From Mycobacterium sp. (lineage in GTDB: Bacteria > Actinomycetota > Actinomycetes > Mycobacteriales > Mycobacteriaceae), in assembly GCA_025963385.1 (NCBI GenBank), contig JAOPUT010000153.1, positions 1 to 58,784 on the forward strand: 58,784 bases of DNA, read 5' to 3'. A model generated the notes under the pieces. It saw nothing but the letters and a program-made list of their open reading frames with translations, searched no databases and was not told the DNA's origin. Below are positions 10,675 to 19,679 of this stretch, one piece after another. The translations under genes were made by a program, and so were the position numbers. How positions within the stretch are numbered: the stretch's first letter is position 1; the number at the start of each line of letters is the position of its first letter.

Positions 10675-11664
10675 CTAGACCGTCACGGTCCTGAAGCGGT
10701 TTCGGTAGGCGCTCGGCGTGATGCCGAGCTCGCGGTGGAAGAGCCGCCGCAGTGACTCACTGGAGCCGACACCGCTCTGCTCGGCGACCTGATCGAGAGT
10801 GGCGTGCCCACCGGTCAGCATCGCGCAGGCCGCCTCAAGGCGGGTGCGGTCGATGAAATGCTGTGGTGTGTGGCCGGTTTCGGTCAGGAACAGCCGGGAC
10901 AGATGTCGCGAGCTGACGCCCGCCCCCGCCGCGAGGCTCGACAGGGTGTGGTTGCGCCCGGGGTTCGCGGTGATGACGTCCATCGCCTCGCGCACCACCG
11001 AGTGATTGGTCGGCGGCGCCTCGAGTCGCACGCTGAACTGCGACTGATCCCCGGGCCGTGCCATGAACACGACGAGATCCCGCGCGACGTCGCGGGCGAG
11101 TCCCGGGCCGTGGTCCTGCTCGATCAGCGACAGCACCAGGTCGATGCCAGCGGTGACCCCGGCCGACGTGACGTACTTGCCGTCGGCGACGAAGAGCGAC
11201 GCCGCGTCGACGGTGACCAGAGGAAAGCGGGCGGCGAGCTGACGGGCGAGCTTCCAGTGCGTGGCGACCCGGTGCCCGTCCAGCAGACCCGTGGCGGCCA
11301 GCGGGAAGGCGCCTGCACAGATGGAGACGGTCCGTCGGCTGCGCTGGGAGAGGCTGCGCACGGCATCGATGAACGCGGTGTCGGTGATGCTGGCCTGCCA
11401 GTTCGGTGAACCCGGGACCAGAAAGGTGTCGAAGGTGTCCGGGAGATCGGCGGTGCCCAGGTCGGCGCCGTGGCGGGCTCCCGAGCTGGCCACCACGTCG
11501 TCGCCGGTCAGCGAGGCGTGGGTGATGCGATAGTTCGCACCGAAGGTGTTGGCCGAGGCGAAGGCGTCGATGGGGCCCGCGACGTCGAGCATCTGTACGC
11601 CGTCGTAGAGCAGGACCACGACATCCCGCGGTGCGATGTCCATATCTGAGGGTTTCATGGCCAT
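10675..11664 (-). CDS. GlxA-family transcriptional regulator (DJ-1/PfpI + AraC HTH)
   Basis: Two-domain regulator of 329 residues. The N-terminal half is a GATase1/DJ-1-like sensor (DVVVLLYDGVQMLDVAGPIDAF) with a Cys at the nucleophile elbow (SICAGAFPLAATGLL). The C-terminal third is an AraC double helix-turn-helix (SSLAAGAGVSSRHLSRLF, LDQVAEQSGVGSSESLRRLFHRELGITPSAYRNRF). ATG starts are possible at 11664, 11658 and 11643; the first is given, with no strong ribosome site at any of them. It diverges from the HD-domain gene across 71 bp, so that gene is the probable target. The ligand is not known. Confidence 0.9.
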   Translation of the reverse strand: MAMKPSDMDIAPRDVVVLLYDGVQMLDVAGPIDAFASANTFGANYRITHASLTGDDVVASSGARHGADLGTADLPDTFDTFLVPGSPNWQASITDTAFIDAVRSLSQRSRRTVSICAGAFPLAATGLLDGHRVATHWKLARQLAARFPLVTVDAASLFVADGKYVTSAGVTAGIDLVLSLIEQDHGPGLARDVARDLVVFMARPGDQSQFSVRLEAPPTNHSVVREAMDVITANPGRNHTLSSLAAGAGVSSRHLSRLFLTETGHTPQHFIDRTRLEAACAMLTGGHATLDQVAEQSGVGSSESLRRLFHRELGITPSAYRNRFRTVTV

Positions 11665-11735
11665 CTTGCCTGCGGCGACGACCCTCCCACGGAGGCGATA
11701 GTCGAAGCAGACACCACTTCGAAAGGACAGAGCTC

Positions 11736-12374
11736 GTGACCGAGACCATTGCAGGAGTAAGCGTCCCCGACAGCGCGTTGGCGAAGGCTGCCACGGAGTT
11801 GATCCGGGACACCACCAACGAGTTGATCTTCCATCATTCGCGGCGGGTGTTCCTCTTCGGAAGCCTGCAGTCCCGCGGGCTGCAGATCGCCCCCGACGCC
11901 GAGATGCTCTACATCGCCGCCCTGTTCCACGACACCGGCCTGGTGCCGCCATACCGCAGCACGGCGCAGCGCTTCGAGATGGACAGCGCCGACGCGGCAC
12001 GCAATTTCCTTGTTGCACAGGGCTTCTCCCGTGCGGACACCGACGTCGTCTGGACGGCGATCGCGCTGCACACCACGCCGGAGGTGCCCTATGGGCTGGA
12101 CGCCGTCATCGCCGCGACCACCGCGGGCGTCGAGACCGATGTGCTCGGGCTCCGGCTCGACGCGATCGACGCCGCCGACATCGATGCCGTCACCTCCGTC
12201 CATCCCCGGCCGAACTTCAAGGCCGAGATCCTGCAGGCCTTCAACGACGGCTTCAAGGACCGGCCCGACACGACGTTCGGCACGGTCAACGCCGACGTGC
12301 TCGAACACTTCGTGCCCGGGTTTCGTCGGACCGACTTCGTCGACGTCATCAAGAATTCGGCATGGCCGGAGTGA
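11736..12374 (+). CDS. HD-domain protein, cyanamide hydratase-like
   Basis: Metal-dependent HD-superfamily protein of 212 residues. ELIFHHSRRVFLFGSL gives the first His, ALFHDTGLVPPY the HD pair and TAIALHTTPEVP a later His, while DAIDAADID may supply the last Asp. The pattern resembles the fungal cyanamide hydratase/Ddi2 type, which hydrates cyanamide to urea. Phosphohydrolase activity cannot be excluded. GTG start at 11736 after AAAGGAC. Its divergent position next to the GlxA-type regulator suggests an inducible single-gene response. Confidence 0.78.
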   Translation: MTETIAGVSVPDSALAKAATELIRDTTNELIFHHSRRVFLFGSLQSRGLQIAPDAEMLYIAALFHDTGLVPPYRSTAQRFEMDSADAARNFLVAQGFSRADTDVVWTAIALHTTPEVPYGLDAVIAATTAGVETDVLGLRLDAIDAADIDAVTSVHPRPNFKAEILQAFNDGFKDRPDTTFGTVNADVLEHFVPGFRRTDFVDVIKNSAWPE

Positions 12375-12393
12375 CGACTACCTCGGTGCGCCG

Positions 12394-14232
12394 TTAGCGG
12401 GCAAGACGCCCCAGTACCCGACGCACCACGCCATCGGGTGCTCCGGAAGGAGGCTGCCGGTCGGCATAGGGCCACGGACGGTTGCGCTCGGGCACCGAGG
12501 TCGCCCGTGCCTGCTTGAGCTGCATCCGCAGGTGTGCCCGCAGGTCGTGCAGGGCGGGGTCGTCCCACCGGTTGTCGACTTCGATGGGATCGGCGGACAG
12601 GTCGTACAGCTCCCACTGATCGTCGATGGGATCGGTCCGGTAGGCCTCGCCGCCGATTCCGTTGGTGGCCAGTTGCCGCACGCCGGGCTCGGTCCAGGTC
12701 GACGGATCGTCGAACGTGCGCACCAGCTTCCACAGATGCCCGGCACCGAGGGACGCGTCGGCGTCATCCACGCGGACCACCAGGCCCTCGAAGTTGGTTG
12801 CGACGTGCGCCGGGACCTTGATGCGAAGCGGCACAGGCGGATTCACCGTCAGGCCCAGCTGCCGGGCCGCCCCCGACGCACCGGTGTCTCCCTCGAGCAC
12901 GTTGTCCCGCGTCATCAGGTAGATGGCCCGGTTCTCGTCGGCGGGCGCTCCGTCGACGATCGGCATCAGATCGCGGCCGGGGAGCGGGTGCACTTCGGAG
13001 AACGACTCGGACAGTGTGTCGGCGACTACTTCGACATCGACCCCGGCCGCGCCGAGCAACGTCGGCACCAGGTCCACGTGCGACGTCGGGGCGGTGACCA
13101 CCCGCGCCTGCGTCGCATCCGCACCGATGCGCGCGATGACGAACGGCACCCGGGTGGCCTCGTCGTACAGGTTGAACCACTTCTGATGCAGTCCGCCGTG
13201 CGCGCCGAGCAGGTCGCCGTGGTCAGACGTGCGCACCAGCACGGCGTTGTCGGACCCGCCTTCGGTGACGGCGCGGCGCACCCTCTCGAGTGGTCCGTCG
13301 ACTTCGGCGTGCAGGCGGTAGTAGAGGTCGCGGTACTGCTGCGCGTTCCGCTTGTAGCCGCGGCCGATCGCGGGCGCTGGACCATAACCGGTGTAGTACG
13401 CCTCCCGAAAGGCGATCTGTGCGGCGGGCTTGGTGCGGAGATCCTCGTCGGCGGTCGGGGCGGCGGGCACGTGCGGCGGGTCCAGCGACGGGGACGGTGC
13501 GAGCGGGTTGCGGCGCTGCCACGCCGGGAAGAGCACGATGTCGTGCGGGTTGACGAAGCTGGCCACCAGAAGGAACGGGCGCAGGGCGTCCTCGTCTCCG
13601 GCGCGGCGACGCTCGTACCGGTCGGTGAGCCACGCGACGATCCGATCGGCGAACAGCGGGTCGCGGCGAAAGCCGCTGTTGGACATGGCCGCACCGTGAG
13701 GTTCGGGGCCTACCCAACCGGAGAAGCCGTACGGGTCGAGCGGGTCGGCGTCGAGGTAGCGCTGCACGGCGGCCTGGTCCACGACACCCTCGTCGTCGTT
13801 GGTGGCCAACGGTTCACCTGTCTCGGGATCGTCGAGATCGGCGTGCGAGATGTGCCACTTGCCGTCGTAGTGCGTGTCATAGCCCGCGGCGCGGAACCAG
13901 TTGCCGAGCGTCGGCACCTCGCCCTGGCGCAGCCACCGCAGCCGTGAATCGTCGAACCGCTTGCCGATGCCGTCGGTCTGCGTGACACCGTGCAGATCGG
14001 GGTACTGGCCCGTAAAGAGCGTCGGCCGACTGGGCACGCAGGCCAGCGAGCCCGTGTAGTGCCGCGCGAAGCTCACGCCATGCTCGTCGAACCAGCGGCG
14101 GCCGCCCAGCGCTCGCCGCCGCCACGCCAGCACGTCCGCGGACTCGTAGGGAGGGACGGCGCGTTCCTCGTCGGTCATCAGGATGACGACGTCCGGCGGC
14201 GGTGAGGAGCGAGAGGGGTCCGGCTCATCCAT
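12394..14232 (-). CDS. sulfatase (type I, formylglycine-dependent)
   Basis: Arylsulfatase-superfamily hydrolase of 612 residues. Cys in SLACVPSRPTLFTG is the C-x-P-S-R site converted to formylglycine. Metal and sulfate ligands are seen in VVILMTDEERA, YDGKWHISHADL and VRTSDHGDLLGAHGG. No signal peptide is evident after the ATG at 14232 (MDEPDPSRSSPPPDVV), so it looks cytoplasmic. It overlaps the upstream SRPBCC gene by 8 bp. With a sulfotransferase in the next operon it may belong to sulfate-ester metabolism; the substrate is unknown. Confidence 0.9.
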   Translation of the reverse strand: MDEPDPSRSSPPPDVVILMTDEERAVPPYESADVLAWRRRALGGRRWFDEHGVSFARHYTGSLACVPSRPTLFTGQYPDLHGVTQTDGIGKRFDDSRLRWLRQGEVPTLGNWFRAAGYDTHYDGKWHISHADLDDPETGEPLATNDDEGVVDQAAVQRYLDADPLDPYGFSGWVGPEPHGAAMSNSGFRRDPLFADRIVAWLTDRYERRRAGDEDALRPFLLVASFVNPHDIVLFPAWQRRNPLAPSPSLDPPHVPAAPTADEDLRTKPAAQIAFREAYYTGYGPAPAIGRGYKRNAQQYRDLYYRLHAEVDGPLERVRRAVTEGGSDNAVLVRTSDHGDLLGAHGGLHQKWFNLYDEATRVPFVIARIGADATQARVVTAPTSHVDLVPTLLGAAGVDVEVVADTLSESFSEVHPLPGRDLMPIVDGAPADENRAIYLMTRDNVLEGDTGASGAARQLGLTVNPPVPLRIKVPAHVATNFEGLVVRVDDADASLGAGHLWKLVRTFDDPSTWTEPGVRQLATNGIGGEAYRTDPIDDQWELYDLSADPIEVDNRWDDPALHDLRAHLRMQLKQARATSVPERNRPWPYADRQPPSGAPDGVVRRVLGRLAR

Positions 14233-14692
14233 CGGTGCTCTCCATTCGTCGGGCCAGGCCGGCCAGCATCGAGTCGGACTCCTTCGCCATGCCGCGGCAG
14301 ATGGCCCATTCGACGGCACGGGCCACGGGGTTCCGGCCGATTTCGACCCTGCTGGTCAGCGTCACCTCGGTGGCGGCTCCTGCAGGTCGCAGGGTCCAGC
14401 GGTTGATGACGGTGCGCAACCGACGGGGCAGGCCCTCGATGTCGTAGGCGAGCGCGGCGGTCGGATCGAACTCGGCGATGCGTTCCACCAGCGTGTTGCG
14501 CCCGATCTGCACGCGACGGGTGGTGCCGATCGACCGGTCCTGAGCACCGTGATTCAGGATGCACGAGTGATCGACGTTGTCCGCCCACGAACTGAGGGAA
14601 CCGAAGTCGGCGAGTACGTCCCAGATTGCCTGTGGCGGGGCGGTTATCGTGCGGCTGCGGCTGATGTTTGCCACACCGTCATCCAACACCAT
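14225..14692 (-). CDS. SRPBCC-family (START/polyketide cyclase-like) protein
   Basis: 155-residue lipid-binding-fold protein: SRSRTITAPPQAIWDVLADFGSLSSW is the classic SRPBCC N-terminus and TEVTLTSRVEIGRNP the late beta strands. No catalytic residues can be assigned. The ATG at 14692 is used. It is the first gene of a two-gene unit with the sulfatase and may bind the same hydrophobic substrate; that is inference. Confidence 0.82.
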   Translation of the reverse strand: MVLDDGVANISRSRTITAPPQAIWDVLADFGSLSSWADNVDHSCILNHGAQDRSIGTTRRVQIGRNTLVERIAEFDPTAALAYDIEGLPRRLRTVINRWTLRPAGAATEVTLTSRVEIGRNPVARAVEWAICRGMAKESDSMLAGLARRMESTDG

Positions 14693-14745
14693 CGCGGGCG
14701 GTGATGTGGCGCGACTTCACGGATCCACCCCCACAGGCGCCGCCG

Positions 14746-17166
14746 TCAGATCATGTCCTTTCTGGTCAGCCAGCGCATGACCGGCCAGCCGACGAACACC
14801 GGCAGCCAGCACGTGAGGACGCGGTACAGCAGAACCGACGGGACGGCGACGACAGCGGGCACGCCGAAGGCGGCGAGACCACCGATCAGGGCGGCCTCGA
14901 CGGCTCCGACACCGCCGGGAGTGGGGGCCGCCGACGCGAGGGTGCCACCGATCATCGTGACGACCGTGACGGTCACGAAGGTGGTGCCGCCGCCGAACGC
15001 CTCGACGCTGGCCCACAGCGCCAGGGCGGCACCGAGAGTCGTTGCCGCACAACCGGCGACGATGATGGCCAGCCGCTTCGGCTCGCGCATCAGCTCGACG
15101 AGCTCGCCGAACAGCTCCTTCAGCCGCGGCCGCAGCTCGGTCCCGAGCCAGCGCCGCAACGTCGGGACGAACGTGAAGGTGCCGACGATGCCGAGGGCGA
15201 TGCCGCCGATCAGGTACAGCACGGTCGTCTTCGGCACGAAGTGCGAGAGGTTCGCCGTCGTGCCTGCGATCACGCTGAAGAAGATCAGCAGTCCGACGTG
15301 GGTGATCACCTGGACCGACTGCTGCAGGGCCACGGCGGCCGTCGCGCGCAGAGCCCCAAGGCCGCCCTTCTGGAGGAACCGGGTGCTCAGTGCGAGACCG
15401 CCGACACCTGCGGGTGTGGTGGTGGCGGCGAAGGTGTTGGCCACCTGCATGATCGTCAGGTTGCGGAAGCTCACCAGACCCGAGGCGCAGGCCCACAACG
15501 CCGCCGCCGCACCCACATACGTCAACGCCGAGACGGTCAGCCCCAGCAGTGCCCACCACCAGTTGGCCGTCCGCAGTTCGGAGAAGAACGCGGGCACCGT
15601 GCTGATGAACGGATAGGCGACGTACACCAGCGCCACCAGCAGGACGAGCTGGATCACCTGGGTCCTGGTGAACCGGGTGATCGTCTCGGCTTTGATCTGA
15701 TCGGCACCCGTCTGGTGCATGACCTCGTCCCTGGCTGCCGCCATGACGGTGGCAGGATCGGCGACCGAGTCGCGGATGTGTTTCGGCAGAGCGGATTTCG
15801 TCAGCCTTCGCGACGCGTTGAGAACGGTGGCCGGACAGAACTCGTCGATCGCGGCCCGGACGGCGGCCTCGGCACCGAAGATGGCGGTCGTCGTCACCAG
15901 GAGGGCTGCGATGTCGGCCTGCAGGAGCACGTCGGTCGCGCCGTACTCCGCGCTGCCGAAACCGCCGAAGAGCGCGGCTCCGTCGTCGACGGTGATCTCC
16001 TTGCTCCGAAGGTCTCCGTGCGAGATCTGATGGCGGTGCAGGACGCCGAGCGCCTTCCAGACGGGGCCGACGAGTGCCTCGTCGGCAGAGGTTGCGTCGA
16101 GGGTGACGCCGCGGGGTTGGGTGTGGGCGTACAGCGTCCAGCCCCGGTCGAGGGCGGCCAGCGCGACGGTCGTGCTGTTCGCCAGCCTCAGTTCGTGGAT
16201 GGCGATCGCCATCAGCCCGCGGTGCTCGACGGCACGGCGCATCGAGGCGTGCAGCGGAGCGGTCTCGCTGTTGCGCAACCGGACCCGCCGCCAGATCTGG
16301 CTCATGATCCCGCCGCTGCGCTGATTGGGGCCGTACATCTCGACGATCGTCTGCGGCGGTTCGGTGACCACCCTTGGCGACCTCGGCGCACCTGGGCCGT
16401 CGGTGACCTCGCAGGCCGCCCACAACACCAGTGGTCCCGCGCCGGCGGGGCGCACGACCGTCATCGCCGTCACCGCGCAACCGCGGCGAACCAGCGCCCG
16501 TACGGCACCGTCGAGCGGGACCTCGAGGGCAGGCGTCCCGACGATGAGCACGGTCAGTGCGCCGACGAACCACCCCACCGCAAGGCCGAGCAGAGACCGT
16601 GCGGGCACCACGGCGCTGACGACGAGGTGAATCGGCACGAAGGCCAGGAGCAGGGCCCACCACCACCGGCGCCGCCGCGCAGGCAGCCACGGCCCGGACA
16701 CCGTGAGGACGGCGGCCAGCATCGCGATCCAGCGCGGGTCGTCGAGGAACTGGGACAGCACGGTCCGCAGCCGGTCGTCCAGGTCGAAGTGCCACCGCGG
16801 GGCCGCGAAGCCGCTCGAGTTGATCGACAGCGCAAGGACCGCGATCAGGCCCGCCGCGGCATACGCGGCGAGCAGACGCCACTGCCTGGCGGTGATCAGC
16901 CCGATGAGGATCGCGAACGGCAGTGCCAGGATCGCCACGCCGTAGGCCAGATACACCAGGTTGGACTGGGTCGGGGTGAGGACGCCGACGATCCCCGAGA
17001 TCGATCGCTCGAGGGCGACCCAGTCCCTGCGGGTGATCAGCGAACTGGTGATGACCGCGGCGAGGAAGATGGTCGCCATGGCAAGGCGGAAGATGTCGTT
17101 GGTGCGACGGACGAGCGGTTGCAGCAGATCGCCGGAAACGGCGATGTCGCGCCCGTCAACTCGCAT
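14746..17166 (-). CDS. flippase-like membrane protein (LPG synthase TM/AglD type) with kinase-like domain
   Basis: 806-residue polytopic protein in three parts. Residues ~20-220 hold several hydrophobic segments. Residues ~280-470 form a soluble domain whose ISHGDLRSKEITVDDG and ALFGGFGSAEYG resemble the catalytic and DFG loops of protein kinases. The usual HGDLxxxN Asn is Glu/Ile and DFG is GFG, so activity is doubtful. Residues ~500-800 have seven or so membrane segments with TTPAGVGGLALSTRFLQKGG and PTPGGVGAVEAALIGGL, repeats typical of the YbhN/MprF-type lysylphosphatidylglycerol flippase domain. It may move or modify a lipid; the substrate is unknown. Confidence 0.85.
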   Translation of the reverse strand: MRVDGRDIAVSGDLLQPLVRRTNDIFRLAMATIFLAAVITSSLITRRDWVALERSISGIVGVLTPTQSNLVYLAYGVAILALPFAILIGLITARQWRLLAAYAAAGLIAVLALSINSSGFAAPRWHFDLDDRLRTVLSQFLDDPRWIAMLAAVLTVSGPWLPARRRRWWWALLLAFVPIHLVVSAVVPARSLLGLAVGWFVGALTVLIVGTPALEVPLDGAVRALVRRGCAVTAMTVVRPAGAGPLVLWAACEVTDGPGAPRSPRVVTEPPQTIVEMYGPNQRSGGIMSQIWRRVRLRNSETAPLHASMRRAVEHRGLMAIAIHELRLANSTTVALAALDRGWTLYAHTQPRGVTLDATSADEALVGPVWKALGVLHRHQISHGDLRSKEITVDDGAALFGGFGSAEYGATDVLLQADIAALLVTTTAIFGAEAAVRAAIDEFCPATVLNASRRLTKSALPKHIRDSVADPATVMAAARDEVMHQTGADQIKAETITRFTRTQVIQLVLLVALVYVAYPFISTVPAFFSELRTANWWWALLGLTVSALTYVGAAAALWACASGLVSFRNLTIMQVANTFAATTTPAGVGGLALSTRFLQKGGLGALRATAAVALQQSVQVITHVGLLIFFSVIAGTTANLSHFVPKTTVLYLIGGIALGIVGTFTFVPTLRRWLGTELRPRLKELFGELVELMREPKRLAIIVAGCAATTLGAALALWASVEAFGGGTTFVTVTVVTMIGGTLASAAPTPGGVGAVEAALIGGLAAFGVPAVVAVPSVLLYRVLTCWLPVFVGWPVMRWLTRKDMI

Positions 17167-17268
17167 GCCTCAGAATCTCTCGGATCGGACGTCGTGCCAC
17201 GTGGTCGGTGGCCCGCGGCCAACCTATCCCAGCTAGCTGCCCGTTCCCGGGATTGCCGGACCCGGTGA

Positions 17269-18078
17269 CTACATGTGGGTGCCACCGTCGACGCGGACTT
17301 CGGTCCCGGTGACCCAGTAGGCGTCGGGGGAGCCGAGCATCGCCACCACACTGGCCACCGCGTCGGGTTTGGCGAACATGGCGCCGTCGTCGAGGGGAAG
17401 CACCGCCATGATCTTGCCGAGGAGCGAGAAGTCCATGTCGTCGGGCAGGCCGGGACCGATGCTCTGCTTCGACTCGCCGACGCCGTCGGTCATCCCGGAG
17501 GAGACCGATCCCGGCTGCACGCAGTTGAACCGGATCCGCTCCTTGCTGAACTCCAGCGCCAGAGCGTGCGTCATCGCCTGGACGCCGCCCTTGGAGGCCG
17601 CGTAGGCCGACATGTACGGGTGGGCGAAGGCGGCCGACGTGGAGCTGAAGTTGACGACCGCGGCCGCATGACCTTGTCGCAGAGCCGGAATCGCCTCGCG
17701 CGTGACGAGGAACGTCCCGAAGAGGTTGACGCGGACGACCTTCTCGAAGTCGGCGAGGGTGGTGTCGGCGAAGTGCGACGACCGCAGGATGCCCGCGGCG
17801 TTGACGAGGGTGTCCAGCCCGCCTGCCGCCTCGACGGCCGCGGCGACGCCGTCCTTCACCGAGGCTTCGTCACCGACGTCCATCCGTACGGTCGACAGCC
17901 GTTCGCCGTACGCGGCGGCCTTGACCGTGGTGTCCTGCAATCCGGGTTCGCTGATGTCGGCGGCGACGACGCGCCCACCTTCGTCGAGGATGCGAAGGAC
18001 GGTGGCCTGTCCGATGCCGGAGCCGCCACCGGTGATCAGGACGCGACGGTCGGCGTAGCGCGAAAGTGTGGAAGACAT
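17269..18078 (-). CDS. SDR-family oxidoreductase
   Basis: Classical short-chain dehydrogenase of 269 residues: cofactor loop ITGGGSGIGQAT, acidic AADIS after strand 2 (suggesting NAD), NAAGIL, catalytic Ser in VNFSSTSAA and YMSAYAASKGG (Tyr-x3-Lys). The C-terminus ends VRVDGGTHM. ATG at 18078. Last gene of the seven-gene operon starting at 24267, 32 bp after the flavoprotein gene; probably oxidises a hydroxylated alicyclic intermediate (inference). Confidence 0.9.
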   Translation of the reverse strand: MSSTLSRYADRRVLITGGGSGIGQATVLRILDEGGRVVAADISEPGLQDTTVKAAAYGERLSTVRMDVGDEASVKDGVAAAVEAAGGLDTLVNAAGILRSSHFADTTLADFEKVVRVNLFGTFLVTREAIPALRQGHAAAVVNFSSTSAAFAHPYMSAYAASKGGVQAMTHALALEFSKERIRFNCVQPGSVSSGMTDGVGESKQSIGPGLPDDMDFSLLGKIMAVLPLDDGAMFAKPDAVASVVAMLGSPDAYWVTGTEVRVDGGTHM

Positions 18079-18110
18079 GGGGCGAATGATGCTCCTCGGT
18101 CGTGTCGGTG

Positions 18111-19670
18111 TCAGCTGGTCTGGCCGGCGGGACGCCCGGCCATGTGGAGGGCGGCGAAGTGGCTGAACAACATCGACGCGCCGATCGGGTTGCCGCCGCC
18201 GGGGTAGGCCGTGCCGCTGACGGCGGCCATGGTGTTCCCCGCCGCGTAGAGACCGGGTATCGGCCTGCCCTGGGTGTCGAGCACGCGGGCGTCGCGGTCC
18301 GTGCGGAGACCACCCTTGGTGCCGAGGTCCGACAGTCCGAACGCGGCGGCGTGATACGGCGGCCGGTCGATCGCAACCAGGGGCGACGCACCGCCGGTGA
18401 AGGTGCGGTCGTAGGCCTCGTCGCCGCGACCGAAGTCCCGGTCGACGCCGTCGGCCGCCATCTCGTTGAAGCGCGCCACCGTGGCGGTCAGGTTGGCAGG
18501 CGGCACGCCGATCGCCGCCGCGAGGTCGCCGAGGGTGTCGGCCGTGCGCCACAGCCCGGCCTCGCGGTAGCGCTCGGTCTCGACCATCGACACGCTGGTC
18601 GACTTCACCGGCGGGACCTCGCCATCCCTGTCGTCGTAGATCATCCAGAACGGCAGTTCCATTGCACCCGAGCCGATCCGGTCGACCACCGTACGGCCCA
18701 GGCGGTCATAGGCGCCCGACTCGTTGACGAACCGACGACCATCGGAGTCGACGAAGATGCCACCGGTGAACCACAGCGAGAAGGTCGACCTGCCGTCGGG
18801 GTGCGTCAGGCCGGGTGACCACCACGCCTGGTCCATCAGATCGGTGGACGCGCCGACGCGGATCGCCGCCTGGTGCGCGGCGCCGGTGTTGCCCGGTGCC
18901 CCCATCGTGTCCTCGGTCCTTCCGGGCACACCGAAGTCCAGCCGCATCTGCGGGTTCTGCTCGAAACCGCCTGCGGCGAGCAGGACACCGCGGCGGGCGC
19001 CGATGCGAACGTGCCTGCCGTCTCGGTCGACGACGATCCCGGAGACGGCGCCGTCGTCGACGACGAGGTCGACGAGTGGGGATTCCAGGTGGACCGTCGC
19101 CGCTGGGAAACGGCGCAGGGCGGCGAGGAAGCGACCCACCAGGGCCCTGCCTCCGGTGAGCAGTTCCGGCGCAGGCACTCCCAGACGTTCGTTGTCGAGC
19201 GGACCCCGCACCCGGTCGGCATGCGGGCCGAGCGCGTCGGCGGGTAGCGCCCTCGACACGATGTGGCGCATGCCATCCAGTCGGGCGCCTGGGGCGTGGC
19301 CGAAGTAGTCGGGCCAGGGCAGCACCTTGAAGGCGAACGCGTCGTCCTCTTCCAGGTACTCGATGAGGCGCGCTCCGCCGCGGACGTACGCGTCCTGCAG
19401 ATCGCGCGGGGTCCGGTCGCCGACGACCGCGTGAAAGTAGGTCAGTGCCTCTTCGACGGTGTCGTCGACGCCCGCGCGGCGCAGCACCGGGTTGCACGGG
19501 AACCACATCCCGCCGCCTCCCGAGAATGCGGTGGTCCCACCGAACTTGTCGGTCGCCTCGACCAGCGCGACGGACAGACCCTCGCGGGCCGCGGTGTACG
19601 CACCGGTCACGCCGCCGCCGGAGCCGACGACGACCACGTCGACGGTGTCGTCGAAATCGGGCGTGCTCAC
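18111..19670 (-). CDS. KstD-like FAD-dependent dehydrogenase
   Basis: Flavoprotein of the 3-ketosteroid-delta1-dehydrogenase/fumarate reductase group, 519 residues. It has the N-terminal FAD motif DVVVVGSGGGVTGAYTAARE, then GGTTAFSGGGGMW, and GLYAAGNTMAAVSGTAYPGGGNPIG near the end. The Tyr in TAYPGGG fits the conserved C-terminal Tyr of KstD. The LPWPDYFGHAPG region keeps one Tyr of the DYxPExPGG motif but not the rest. It likely introduces a ring double bond into a ketone; substrate unproven. GTG start at 19670, 9 bp after the SDR stop. Confidence 0.88.
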   Translation of the reverse strand: MSTPDFDDTVDVVVVGSGGGVTGAYTAAREGLSVALVEATDKFGGTTAFSGGGGMWFPCNPVLRRAGVDDTVEEALTYFHAVVGDRTPRDLQDAYVRGGARLIEYLEEDDAFAFKVLPWPDYFGHAPGARLDGMRHIVSRALPADALGPHADRVRGPLDNERLGVPAPELLTGGRALVGRFLAALRRFPAATVHLESPLVDLVVDDGAVSGIVVDRDGRHVRIGARRGVLLAAGGFEQNPQMRLDFGVPGRTEDTMGAPGNTGAAHQAAIRVGASTDLMDQAWWSPGLTHPDGRSTFSLWFTGGIFVDSDGRRFVNESGAYDRLGRTVVDRIGSGAMELPFWMIYDDRDGEVPPVKSTSVSMVETERYREAGLWRTADTLGDLAAAIGVPPANLTATVARFNEMAADGVDRDFGRGDEAYDRTFTGGASPLVAIDRPPYHAAAFGLSDLGTKGGLRTDRDARVLDTQGRPIPGLYAAGNTMAAVSGTAYPGGGNPIGASMLFSHFAALHMAGRPAGQTS

Positions 19671-19679
19671 CTCGAACTC

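Noticed and set aside
12010..13947. Plus-strand open frame of 645 codons opposite the sulfatase
   Set aside because: Shadow of the sulfatase, which has the formylglycine motif and metal ligands.
14668..17268. Plus-strand open frame of 866 codons
   Set aside because: Antisense to the membrane protein with clear hydrophobic segments; the frame is low-complexity Arg/Asp/Gly.
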